Source: Streptomyces cyanogenus (GTDB lineage Bacteria; Actinomycetota; Actinomycetes; Streptomycetales; Streptomycetaceae). From it: 64,000 nucleotides of DNA. The notes beneath the pieces are model-generated. The model did no database searches. It saw nothing but the letters and a program-made list of their open reading frames with translations, and was not told the DNA's origin. The position numbers and the translations under genes are program-made. Below, piece after piece: positions 26,631 through 34,962 of the stretch; position 1 is the first letter of the stretch, and each line of letters opens with the position of its first letter. The stretch spans positions 3,152,501 to 3,216,500 of the forward strand of contig NZ_CP071839.1 in NCBI RefSeq assembly GCF_017526105.1, written 5' to 3'.

Positions 26631-27857
26631 ATGACGTACCGCTTCAACGACAACGTCCAGTTCGACTACGAGATCCGGCTCGCCCTGGGCTCGGCCTGGC
26701 GGCAGGGCGCCGACGTGGGCGAGGTGCTGGCCACCGCCTCCGCCGTGGCGGACGGGGACGGCCAGGCCTGGTACACGGCCTGGGCGGAGCTGGCCCGCGG
26801 GGTCCGGGAGCGGGCCGAGCGCGCCGCGGCCGAGGGGCGGACGGTGAGCGCGCGGGACGGCTGGCTGCGCGCCGCCGGGTATTTCGGCACCGCGCTGGTG
26901 GGCGTGGACGCGGCCGCCGATCCCGGGAAGCAGCTGGCCGAGGTGTTTCCCGAGCACCGCGCCTGCTTCGACCGCTTCCTCGCGGCCTGGGACCCGCCCG
27001 CCGAGCCCGTGTCCATTCCTTACGAGGACGCATCCCTGCCCGGGTACCTGGTCGGCCCGCCGGGCGGGTCCGGCCCGCAGTCCACGCTGATCGTCAACAA
27101 CGGCAGTGACGGCCCGATCAGCGCCGCCTGGACGCTGATCGGCGCCCCGGCGGTGGCCCGCGGCTACCGCGTCCTGCTCTTCGACGGCCCGGGCCAGCAG
27201 TCGATGCTCTTCGAGCGGGGAGTGACCTTCCGGCCCGACTGGGAGAACGTGATCACCCCGGTCGTCGACTTCCTCCTGGCCCGCCCCGACGTCGCCCCCC
27301 GGCGGCTCGCCCTGGCCGGCATCAGCCAGGCCGGGTACTGGGTTCCGCGGGCCCTCGCCTTCGAGCACCGGATCGCCGCCGCGGTCGCCGACCCGGGGGT
27401 GGTCCGGGTGGCGGACAGCTGGTGGCACAACCTCGGTCCCGACCTGCGCGCCCTGTGGGAGTCCGGCGACCGCGCCGCCTTCGACGGCTTCATCACAGAG
27501 GGCCTGCGCCAGGATCCGGCCCTGGCCGCGCAGTGGCGCTGGCGGGCCAAGCCGTACGGCATCGACTCGCCGTTCGACCTGCTGACGGAGGTCTCCCGGT
27601 ACGACGTCACACCCGTCGCCGACCGGATCACCACCCCCCTGCTCATCACCGACCCGGACGGCGAACACTTCTGGCCGGGCGGCTCCCGCGAGTTGTACGA
27701 CGCCCTGCCCAGCCCGAAGCACCTGGTCCGCTTCACCGAGGAGGAGGGCGCCCATCTGCACTGCGAACCGATGGGCCGCGCACTGTTCGAGCAGCGCGTC
27801 TTCGACTGGCTGGACGACCACCTGCCCCCGGCGGACGGCCGGACAACGGGGGAATGA
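26631..27857 (+). CDS. Alpha/beta hydrolase (FrsA/dihydropseudooxynicotine-hydrolase type)
   Basis: 408 residues, cytoplasmic. The N-terminal ~120 residues are helical and precede the hydrolase core, as in the 2,6-dihydropseudooxynicotine hydrolase and FrsA-like group. The core shows STLIVNNGSDGP (oxyanion region), LLFDGPGQQSML, the nucleophile in LAGISQAGYWVPRAL (GxSxxG), an acid in LITDPDGEHFWPGG, and the His in EEGAHLHCEPMGRALFEQRVFDWLDD. It may act as a C-C or ester hydrolase; substrate unknown. ATG 26631 with GGGAG upstream. It is divergent from the membrane protein at 25860-26459 (171-base gap, no other gene) and converges on the MFS gene. Confidence 0.85.
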   Translation: MTYRFNDNVQFDYEIRLALGSAWRQGADVGEVLATASAVADGDGQAWYTAWAELARGVRERAERAAAEGRTVSARDGWLRAAGYFGTALVGVDAAADPGKQLAEVFPEHRACFDRFLAAWDPPAEPVSIPYEDASLPGYLVGPPGGSGPQSTLIVNNGSDGPISAAWTLIGAPAVARGYRVLLFDGPGQQSMLFERGVTFRPDWENVITPVVDFLLARPDVAPRRLALAGISQAGYWVPRALAFEHRIAAAVADPGVVRVADSWWHNLGPDLRALWESGDRAAFDGFITEGLRQDPALAAQWRWRAKPYGIDSPFDLLTEVSRYDVTPVADRITTPLLITDPDGEHFWPGGSRELYDALPSPKHLVRFTEEEGAHLHCEPMGRALFEQRVFDWLDDHLPPADGRTTGE

Positions 27858-27906
27858 CACCTCAGGCCGCCCGGGCCGGCCCCGAGCGGCCACTCCTGCG
27901 GGCGGG

Positions 27907-29532
27907 CTACGCCGAGCGGGACTGCGTCGAGCGGGGCTGCGTCCTCGGGATCCTTGACGTGAAGAACAGCGCCAGCACGGAGGCGAACGCGAGGATCGCG
28001 AGCGCGGCGCGCAGGCCGGCCAGCCGGGCGTCGGCGTTCGCCTTCAGCGCGGCCCGGGCAACCTCCTCGTTCGTGCCCGCCGCGTCGAGAGCAGCCTTGA
28101 GCCCGGCGTCCGACAGGAACGTCACGCCGCTCTGAAGTTCGACGGCGGCCTGGCTCTTGACCTCGGCCGGGATCGCCGGATTCTGCTCGACACTGGTCAG
28201 GAAGGAAGACGCGAGCACGGCGATCAGGATCGATCCGGCCAGCGCCGCGCCCATCGAGGAGCCGAGGTTGGTGGCGGCGTTCTGGATGCCGCCGACTTCC
28301 GCACTCTGCTCGTCCGGCACCGACGAGACGGTGACGGACCCGAGCTGGGACGCGAGCGCGCCCATGCCGAGGCCGACCAGCAGAAGGGGGACGGTGACGA
28401 TCTCCGCTCCGGCGCCCGCGTCCAGCGCGGCCATCAGGGCCACCGCACCGGCGAGCAACGCGAGGATCCCGAGCCGCACCACCCGCCTCGGTGAGACGTC
28501 CGGGAAGAAGCGTGGGATCAGGGTCGCGGCTGCCAGCATGGTCAGCGACAGGGGCAGCAGCCATGCGCCCGTCCTGAGCGCGGACAGGCCCAGGGCGACC
28601 GACAGATAGAGCGGTACGACGAAGAACACGCCCATCAGAACGAGGTACTGGAAGAAGAACATGGTCAGGCCCCCGGTGAGCTGCTTGTTCTGCAGCAGGG
28701 CCGGGTCGATGAGCGGCTCTCTGTGCCGCTGCACGAGACGGACCTGCCAGCGGAGGAAGAGCCACACCAGAAGCAGGCCCGCCAACATCAGCCAGACGAC
28801 CAGCGAGAATCCCAGCCACGCGGGCGCATGGGGTTTCGGCCGGAACCAGCCCCATTCGTCCGAGCGGAGCACGCCGTAGACGAAAAGGCCGAGCCCCAGG
28901 GCGCACAGCAGCGTGCCGATGAGATCGAGGTGCGGACGTTTGCCGCCCACGACGTCGGCAATGCGGCGGGCGAACGCCAGAATGCCGATGACCACCAGTA
29001 CCTCACCGGCGAAAACCCAGCGCCAGGAGAGGTAGGTCGTGGCGAAACCCCCAATCAGTGGCCCGAGTGCGATCGCCACGGCACCCGCGGCCGCGACGAG
29101 TCCGTAAGCGGCGGGACGCCGTTCCGCGGTGAAGTTGCCGGCCACGAGCGCCACGATCGCGGGCAGGATGAGCGCCGCCCCGATGCCCTCCAGGAATGAC
29201 CAGCCGAGCAGCAGCACGGGCAGATTCGGCGCAAGCGCCGTGGTGAGGGAGCCGCCCGCGTAAATGCAGCAACCGATCATGAACGCGCGTCTGCGGCCGA
29301 TCAGCGCCCCGACCTTGCCGCCCGGGATCATGAACATCGCCATCACGAGCGTATAGGCCGTGATGGCGCCCTGGATCCCGGTCACCGTCGTGCCCACATC
29401 ATCGGCCACGGTTGCGATGGACACGTTCATCACGGAGCTGTCGAGCGCCATCAGGAACTGCCCGGCCGCGAGGGTCCACAGGACCGAACGCGCCCCTGCC
29501 GAACTGTCGGCAGCGCCTGTCCCGGGTGTCAT
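27907..29532 (-). CDS. MFS drug/proton antiporter, DHA2 (14-TM) family
   Basis: 541 residues. First helix contains LAAGQFLMALDSSVMNVSIATVADDV, the DHA2 motif (LD.(S/T)..NVALP type). GGKVGALIGRRRAF is motif A, and SFLEGIGAALILPAIVALVAGNF and GPLIGGFATTYLSWRWVF are motifs B/C typical of EmrB/QacA exporters. The long central loop and helices up to about residue 515 give roughly 14 segments. It probably exports a small toxic or antibiotic-like molecule. There is no adjacent TetR or MarR regulator in the window. ATG 29532. It converges on the hydrolase gene with a 49-base gap. Confidence 0.92.
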   Translation of the reverse strand: MTPGTGAADSSAGARSVLWTLAAGQFLMALDSSVMNVSIATVADDVGTTVTGIQGAITAYTLVMAMFMIPGGKVGALIGRRRAFMIGCCIYAGGSLTTALAPNLPVLLLGWSFLEGIGAALILPAIVALVAGNFTAERRPAAYGLVAAAGAVAIALGPLIGGFATTYLSWRWVFAGEVLVVIGILAFARRIADVVGGKRPHLDLIGTLLCALGLGLFVYGVLRSDEWGWFRPKPHAPAWLGFSLVVWLMLAGLLLVWLFLRWQVRLVQRHREPLIDPALLQNKQLTGGLTMFFFQYLVLMGVFFVVPLYLSVALGLSALRTGAWLLPLSLTMLAAATLIPRFFPDVSPRRVVRLGILALLAGAVALMAALDAGAGAEIVTVPLLLVGLGMGALASQLGSVTVSSVPDEQSAEVGGIQNAATNLGSSMGAALAGSILIAVLASSFLTSVEQNPAIPAEVKSQAAVELQSGVTFLSDAGLKAALDAAGTNEEVARAALKANADARLAGLRAALAILAFASVLALFFTSRIPRTQPRSTQSRSA

Positions 29533-29664
29533 CGGCCAAGCATTTCAGCCGCCGCGGCGACAGATCCCCGACGCGCCACGGAGTTCAGCCGCTTGGCCGA
29601 GACCAACCAGCCGAAGCCGGCCTGGCGGAAGCCGCCGGGTCCGCCGGGAGAACCAGGTGACGCC

Positions 29665-29694
29665 GGCGGACGGTGCCGCAAAGCACCGTCCGCC
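29665..29694. terminator. Hairpin in the 324-bp gap between the MFS and haloperoxidase genes
   Basis: GGCGGACGGTGC (29665-29676), a six-base loop and GCACCGTCCGCC (29683-29694) pair perfectly. It lies about 160 bases downstream of the haloperoxidase stop on the minus strand. The rest of 29533-29856 holds no credible gene; the open frames in it are antisense GC-rich frames. Confidence 0.55.
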
Positions 29695-29856
29695 GCCGGC
29701 CCAGCCACATGCCCGGCGCGGGCCCCGCGTTCCTGACCGTCCCCCACACTCGGCCCGCGGTCTCGGAGAGCAGCGCTACCAGACGCCGGTGCAGCCTGCT
29801 GCTGGGGGGCATGACGCGTCCCCGGCTGGACGCCGGGTCCACTTCGGTTCTGTGGT

Positions 29857-31233
29857 TCAGTCGGTGTCCTCGCCGCACTTCGGCTCGGCGGATCTGCCCG
29901 GCGGGGACGGCTGGGTACCGTCCTTGGCGACCGGCTGGAAGTAGTGCTCCAGCGCCCATGCGGCCAGCCGGGTGCCGGCCCGGCAGCCGACCACGTCCGC
30001 CGTGCGGGAGTGGACGCCGCCCCACACACGGGCGTCGACGACGTCCCGGTTGAGGTCGTCGGCGGACCCGTAGAACCGCGTGTTGCCGGTGGCCTCGGAG
30101 GGGACGTGGAGGTCGATGTGCGAGGTGCCGAGAACGCCGCTCATGGCGCGTGCCACGGCCGCGGCGACGGTCGTGTGGCCGGCGATGTAGTCCGGGTGTG
30201 GCGGAGTGAGGAGCAGCGGCTCCCAGGCCGGGTCAGCCGTCGTCGCGGGATTGCCGTCGGTGTCGGCGAGGCGGATGGCGGTGATCGGCCGCCAGGTGCC
30301 GTAGTGGAGCTTGGCGTCCCACGCGGTGACGACGGCGTCGGTCGCCGACGCGTTCACCGCGGCGAACAGCCGGGCCGTCTCGGCGATGCCGAGCCGGTGC
30401 CGGGCGGCATGGTCCCGTACGGCTGTCTGGACCTGTACGACCAGGTTGCCGCTGAAGAAGAGGGCGGTCTCGGTCTGCTGCGCGCTCCTGCCCGAGCCGG
30501 TCTTCGCGCCCATGACCTTCAGCTCCTGGACGTCCTTGGCGTAAGCGGCCGAGGAGAGGGCGGGGGGTTCGCCGGGGCGGAACTGCTGCGGGGAAGCGAG
30601 CAGGAGGGGACGGAGCCTGGCGAGCCAGGTGTCGATGAAGGGCTGGAACGCGGGCGGAGTGGGCCGCCAGACCCCCGGTGCGGGGGAAGCGGTGAAAGGA
30701 ACGTCCGCGAACCTGCCGTCCCCTTCCCGGAGTTCGATGATGCGGGCGGCGGCGCGCTTTCCGTAGTCCACGCCCCGGTCCCTGGCCTGACCGGCCGGAA
30801 GAGCGGCGAGCGAGTCCGCGTACGCGGTGTCGAGCCGCTCCTTGAAGGCCGGGAAGTAGGTGAGCAGCACGTCGTGGGCCGCAGTGGCGGCGGCCGCTGC
30901 GGAGGATGCCTTGGCCGGACCGCGCTCGTGCCATTTGTACAGGGCGTAGCGGCCTTCGATCCCCACCACGGCGTTGTACACGGCGACGGAGACGAACCCC
31001 TCCCAGATCGCTGCCTGCCCGGAGGGGCGTGGGCCGAGGCTGGTCGTGATCGTGTCGGTGGCGATGGCGTTCCACTCGCGGACCACGGCTGCCGGGTCCG
31101 CCGCCGTCCGGGTGTCCGTGTCGGGGGGACTTGTCGCAGCGGTGAGCGTCACCAGGGCGATGGCCGCGACGGCGCAGAGGAATGCCCGGACACGTGAACG
31201 CGGAGGAACGGGAAGAGGGGGCTTTTGATGCAC
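29857..31233 (-). CDS. Secreted vanadium-dependent haloperoxidase / PAP2-family protein
   Basis: 458 residues with a signal peptide (PRSRVRAFLCAVAAIALVTLTAATSPP). The phosphatase/haloperoxidase core in the C-terminal half has AWDAKLHYGTWRPITAIRLAD (KxxxxxxRP), PPHPDYIAGHTTVAAA (the xxGH site) and VWGGVHSRTADVVGCRAG (the second His/Arg site). These are the vanadate- or phosphate-binding elements. Halogenation, sulfoxidation or plain phosphatase activity cannot be told apart from sequence. GTG 31233 with AGGGAG upstream; the longer frame to 31335 is not needed. No halogenated-product gene cluster is near it, though a terpene synthase is 5.6 kb away. Confidence 0.88.
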   Translation of the reverse strand: MHQKPPLPVPPRSRVRAFLCAVAAIALVTLTAATSPPDTDTRTAADPAAVVREWNAIATDTITTSLGPRPSGQAAIWEGFVSVAVYNAVVGIEGRYALYKWHERGPAKASSAAAAATAAHDVLLTYFPAFKERLDTAYADSLAALPAGQARDRGVDYGKRAAARIIELREGDGRFADVPFTASPAPGVWRPTPPAFQPFIDTWLARLRPLLLASPQQFRPGEPPALSSAAYAKDVQELKVMGAKTGSGRSAQQTETALFFSGNLVVQVQTAVRDHAARHRLGIAETARLFAAVNASATDAVVTAWDAKLHYGTWRPITAIRLADTDGNPATTADPAWEPLLLTPPHPDYIAGHTTVAAAVARAMSGVLGTSHIDLHVPSEATGNTRFYGSADDLNRDVVDARVWGGVHSRTADVVGCRAGTRLAAWALEHYFQPVAKDGTQPSPPGRSAEPKCGEDTD

Positions 31234-31467
31234 AGCGTGCTCCCTAGCGTCGAGTGCCCAAGGCTTAGCAACGGCCCCCTGCGTGAGCAAGACAACTCGC
31301 CGCAGAACGGACAGGCCCAGCGCGCCCTCGAACACCTCACCGCCCGTACGAGAAGATCATCGGCACCGGACGGACCCTGCACCCACCCCAGACCCCGGAG
31401 AACCGCGCTGCAACTGGGCCCGAGCCGCAAACCTGCCCGTGAACGGCCCTGCCCATCACGAGCTGTG

Positions 31468-31490
31468 GTGGCCTGCCTGTGGCAGGCCAC
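31468..31490. terminator. Perfect 10-bp hairpin in the 401-bp divergent gap
   Basis: GTGGCCTGCC (31468-31477), loop TGT and GGCAGGCCAC (31481-31490) pair perfectly. It lies between the divergent haloperoxidase and ESX-like genes, so no known transcript clearly ends there. The rest of 31234-31634 should contain both promoters; no confident gene is seen. Confidence 0.4.
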
Positions 31491-31634
31491 TTGCACGTAC
31501 CCGTCCCTGCCGGCCTGCGCGGTGCTGAGTCGGCAGGCAACGCGAACAAACTGAAGCGCCTTCGGCAGAGTTGGTACCTTCGGTGGTGCGCTGGCCAAGT
31601 GTCAGTGTCTGGTCGACCAGAGGACGGGGGTCCC

Positions 31635-32099
31635 ATGGCGTGGGAAGAGTGGGAGAGGGCCAAGGCAGCAGCGGCAGCCGGCCAACGAACGCGGATGCGG
31701 CTGAACCAGGCCGGATCCAGTGGGTCCGGCCCCGCCGATCTCGTCGTGCACCAGGACGACCTGGGGGCCGTCGGCCATGAGGCGTTCATCCTCCACGGCG
31801 AACTGAGCAAGAAGGCAGACATCGCGGCTGCGGGCTCCGGAAGCGATGCTTCGGGATCCACCATGCAGGCCGCCGCCGCGCTCAAGAGCCACCACCTCGG
31901 GCTCGGTTCGGAACTCGAATCGACCGTTGAGATCTGGACCTCACAGGTCAAGCACGTTCTCCAGGCGTGTGCCCACATCTCCGATCACCTCGACTACAGC
32001 AAGAAGCTGCACGCACGCGATGACGCACGCATCGCCGCGGACCTCAGTGGCCGTGCCGGACCGGTACCCGTCTCGGCACTGAACGAGTACTTCGAGTAA
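31635..32099 (+). CDS. Small helical protein, first gene of a type VII secretion-like operon
   Basis: 154 residues, soluble, mostly helical. It begins MAWEEWERAKAAAAAGQRTRMRLNQAG and contains DLVVHQDDLGAVGHEAFILHGELSKKADIA, SHHLGLGSELESTVEIWTSQVKHVLQACAHISDHLDYSKKLHARDDARIAA. I recognise it as a family that recurs in Streptomyces directly upstream of WXG100-like effector genes; it looks like an ESX-type partner or chaperone. ATG 31635 with GGGGG upstream; the frame to 31479 is not supported. The stop is eight bases before the next gene's ATG, so the pair is one operon. No signal peptide, as expected for T7SS substrates. Confidence 0.75.
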   Translation: MAWEEWERAKAAAAAGQRTRMRLNQAGSSGSGPADLVVHQDDLGAVGHEAFILHGELSKKADIAAAGSGSDASGSTMQAAAALKSHHLGLGSELESTVEIWTSQVKHVLQACAHISDHLDYSKKLHARDDARIAADLSGRAGPVPVSALNEYFE

Positions 32100-32107
32100 G
32101 GGAAGTA

Positions 32108-33622
32108 ATGGGAGACTTCACCTACTCCGACCTCATGTCTCTGGACCTCACCAAGCTGGGCACGGCGGTGTCCGACTGGAAGGCGATGGCCGGTGACCTG
32201 GCCGAACTGGCCGACGATGCGCGGGACGGCCTGGTCAAGAAATCCGAAGGCGCCCGCTGGAAGGGCGTCAACGCGGACGTCACACGTGAGTTCGTACGCA
32301 AGACGGCCAAGGAATTCACTGACCTCCAGACCGAGGCGGAGAGCATCGCCGCCGTGCTCGCCGACGCACATACGGAGTTGACGACCTACCAGAAGCAGGC
32401 CAAGAGCCTCACCGACGCGGCACGCAAGGGCAATCCCGCCCATGATCCTCCGGATCCCGCTCTCCTCATATCGGACGGGCCGGGCGGCACAGTCCGGGTG
32501 GTGGAAGCGATGTGCACTCCGGACGGCCCGAGCCAGCGGACCAAGGACTACATCCAGTGGTACGCCGACACACTCACCGGAATCGTCCAGCACGCTGCCG
32601 AGGTCGACGCTGCGGCGGTACGTGCACTGCGCAAGAGCCACGGCAACGATCCGCACAACGCCGGGCACGCCAAGTACACCTCCCTCGACGAGGAACAACT
32701 ACCCCGGGCGGAGGAGCTGGCCGCGCTGGGCCGCGACGCCGACGAAAAGCAGCGGGCAGAGCTGAAGCGCCTGTGGGAATCGCTGAGCCCCGAGGCGCGG
32801 GCTCGCCTCTGGCTCGCGAAGAAGGACGACCTGATGGGGGCCGGCGTACTGAGCCCCACCATGCCACAGGTCGCGGCCGACGCCGGGGCAGGGCGGCACG
32901 GATCGGAGTCACCCGGATTCGACGAGTGGGCCACCAAGCGCAAGATGGAGTTGCTCACAGAGGGCGCCGACTGGAAAGGCATGACGGACGCATCCCGGAA
33001 CATGGCGCACTATCTGAGTAACAGCGGCACCCCCATGGGCCTGCCCGTGGACAAGATGATGACGGATGTCCCCGCGTTCAAGACGTACGTCGACGACACG
33101 GTGCGGCTCAACCAGGACGCCTGGCGCGAGCAGGCTCTCAAAGAGTTTCGAAAGAACGGCGGCAAGCCGGTGGCCTTCCCGGTGGAGGCGAAGCGCGACA
33201 CGAACTTCTACTTCACCAAGGAACTCGACGAGAACTGGTTCTACGCAGTGGGTGGCGCCAACAGCAACGTGACCGGTGTGGTCACGGCGGTTCCCGACGG
33301 CCACGGCAACGCGAAGATCGGCATCGACTACCAGGCGAACGTCTGGGACCGGTACAACTGGGACGAAGGCAAGGGGGTCACCATCGGCCCACTGGACATC
33401 CCGGACGGACAGATGGCGAAGCTGCACCGGACCGGGCTCGCCCAGGAGTTCGACATGGCGGGCAGCAGCGGTGTCCGGCACTACGATCTCGGCTCTTCAC
33501 AGCCCAACAACGACCCACTACCGGGTCCCGACGAAAGCAGGGACGGACGCATGGACCCCGGCCGGGAGCAGCAGCAGGGCCGCACAACCGGCAGGGAGAC
33601 GGGCAGGACGGCGGTCCGGTGA
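32108..33622 (+). CDS. WXG100-like N-terminal, putative type VII effector
   Basis: 504 residues. The first ~110 residues form a helical hairpin with WKAM at 24 and a WKG (W51-K52-G53) that resembles the WXG turn, then TDLQTEAESIAAVLADAHTELTTYQKQAKSLTDAA. A second helical region spans about 150-345. From about residue 358 a different domain begins (AKRDTNFYFTKELDENWFYAVGG, then IGIDYQANVWDRYNWDEGKGV, then KLHRTGLAQEFDMAGSS), which I recall at the C-termini of other Streptomyces proteins; enzyme activity is not evident. The last ~45 residues are Gly/Arg/Gln-rich. ATG 32108 with AGGGA upstream. It overlaps the next gene by four bases. A secreted toxin is inferred from architecture only. Confidence 0.75.
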   Translation: MGDFTYSDLMSLDLTKLGTAVSDWKAMAGDLAELADDARDGLVKKSEGARWKGVNADVTREFVRKTAKEFTDLQTEAESIAAVLADAHTELTTYQKQAKSLTDAARKGNPAHDPPDPALLISDGPGGTVRVVEAMCTPDGPSQRTKDYIQWYADTLTGIVQHAAEVDAAAVRALRKSHGNDPHNAGHAKYTSLDEEQLPRAEELAALGRDADEKQRAELKRLWESLSPEARARLWLAKKDDLMGAGVLSPTMPQVAADAGAGRHGSESPGFDEWATKRKMELLTEGADWKGMTDASRNMAHYLSNSGTPMGLPVDKMMTDVPAFKTYVDDTVRLNQDAWREQALKEFRKNGGKPVAFPVEAKRDTNFYFTKELDENWFYAVGGANSNVTGVVTAVPDGHGNAKIGIDYQANVWDRYNWDEGKGVTIGPLDIPDGQMAKLHRTGLAQEFDMAGSSGVRHYDLGSSQPNNDPLPGPDESRDGRMDPGREQQQGRTTGRETGRTAVR

Positions 33623-34305
33623 ACGACTTCTCCCCCTGCAGGACTCCCGAGGGCCCCGTCGGGGACGGCGGCAGCAGCCGTGGTCGCCAACGAAAGTGGC
33701 TCGTGGCAGGCGTGACCACCGCCGCGCTGACCGTGACCGGCGCCGTGGTCGCCGCGGGATCGCTCCTAGGCGGCGGCGGTGACCGGCCGGCCGACAGGGG
33801 GGCGGACACGCGGTGGGCCGAGGGGATCAGGCCCGAGTGGATGAGCGAGCACATGGGTCTCGACGTCCCGGCCACAGCCCGGTCCGCTCAGGCCGCCTAC
33901 AAGGTCACGTCCCGCTTCGACACCGGCCTCCTCACCTTCACCCTGACGAGGTCCGAGGCCGAGGCCTATCTGGAGAAACACCATCCGACCGGCAAGTGGC
34001 TGACGCCGACGGCGGCCCAGCCCGACACACCTCCGTCGGATTTCGCCCACTTCGGGCTGCCGGAACCTGAGACCTTCAAGGACGGCATGCGGTACGGCGA
34101 CGTCTGCCCCGGCACCGACGACGAGCCCGCCGGCACTCCGGGCGTCCTCACCACCGATCCGTACGACACCTCAGACGACAAGTGCACCAGCTTGTACGCA
34201 CACGAGTACGCCCCGAACCGCACCCGCATCTATCTCCGCACGCACTTCGAACCAGGTATCAGCCCCCTCCCGACGCCCTCTTCCGCACCGTCACCGGCAC
34301 GCTGA
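33619..34305 (+). CDS. Single-pass membrane protein, third gene of the ESX-like operon
   Basis: 228 residues, GTG start in a 4-base GTGA overlap with the upstream effector gene, so translation is coupled. A Gly/Ser/Arg-rich cytoplasmic start is followed by one membrane helix (about residues 27-50, WLVAGVTTAALTVTGAVVAAGSLL) and an outside domain of ~150 residues (SEHMGLDVPATARSAQAAYKVTSRFDTGLLTFTLTRSEAEAYLEKHHPTGKWL) with two Cys (DVCPG and DDKCTS). It ends in a Pro/Ser tail. The coupling and topology suit an immunity-like or membrane receptor protein for the preceding gene; alternatively it is a sensor. No homology recognised. Confidence 0.7.
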   Translation: MNDFSPCRTPEGPVGDGGSSRGRQRKWLVAGVTTAALTVTGAVVAAGSLLGGGGDRPADRGADTRWAEGIRPEWMSEHMGLDVPATARSAQAAYKVTSRFDTGLLTFTLTRSEAEAYLEKHHPTGKWLTPTAAQPDTPPSDFAHFGLPEPETFKDGMRYGDVCPGTDDEPAGTPGVLTTDPYDTSDDKCTSLYAHEYAPNRTRIYLRTHFEPGISPLPTPSSAPSPAR

Positions 34306-34962
34306 GCGCGCACGCCGGTCCTGGGCCGGTAGCGAGTTCCCGGACAGGCCTTCCACCCCGTCGGGCGGATGGCGGGCGCGGTACCGGTTGGTCACACGCC
34401 GGCGAGCCCTCTTCCTGCAAGGGAAAAGGGGGGGCTCAATGGCGATGCTGGTCATGCACAAGCCGGAGGCAAAGACCCACTCCGCTTCGCAGACGAGCGC
34501 TGAGCACTTCCGGGGCCCGGCACGAGACGCCAGCGGTGCCGACACACGAGGCCGGCACAGCCACCGCCTCGTCCCGGCCCACCTCCGCCAACGGCTGTCC
34601 GTTCAGCCGTTGAGCGTGCTTGACGGCCGGTGGTGGGCGCGCGGTTGTGGTGAAACTCTTCGCGTGGCTGGCAGACGTAGTCTGCCGAGTGGGGCATCTG
34701 GCGCAAGATCCGGAAAGTCACTACCATGCGCACGATCCGGCCACAGTCGGGTCGTTCAGGCGATCTTCCCTGGAAGAGCGGGAGCGCATTCAGCTGCGAA
34801 ACCCCCGTCACCTATTGGAGGGGTTGGTGTCCCAGTCCCGTAGGTCTCAAGTCGCCATACTGGCTGGTTTCCGTCGGCCGCTCACCACAGTTCGTGGCCG
34901 ATTCGGTTGAGCACCGTTGACCCCTCAGAGGGAAGTAGTTCACGCCGCGGCAGGGAGATCTA
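34306..34962. other. 657-bp intergenic region with weak ORF and inverted repeat
   Basis: No confident gene. A frame from ATG 34439 (MAMLVMHKPEAKTHSASQTSAEHF...) to 34843 has a G-run ribosome site, but codon use and composition degrade after about 40 codons. Another plus frame, 34620-34910, overlaps it. GGCAGAC-GTA-GTCTGCC at 34670-34686 is a perfect short inverted repeat, a possible operator. Base composition is less GC-rich than the flanks from about 34650, as in a regulatory leader. The SpoIIE-type gene starts at 34963. Confidence 0.5.

Noticed and set aside
23730..27893. Long antisense or alternate frames in 23.7-27.9 kb (e.g. 675 aa plus, 582 aa minus, 677 aa minus)
   Set aside because: They are low-complexity Gly/Arg/Pro frames that overlap clearly better genes (membrane proteins, hydrolase). 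Only their terminal parts coincide with the real genes.
31225..31554. Short plus frames in the divergent gap before the ESX-like operon
   Set aside because: No ribosome site or homology and shifted against each other; the gap is more likely regulatory.
34388..34910. Two overlapping plus-strand frames in the gap before the SpoIIE gene
   Set aside because: No homology, decaying codon use after the first ~40 codons, and the frames overlap each other. Reported as a weak ORF within the gap, not as genes.
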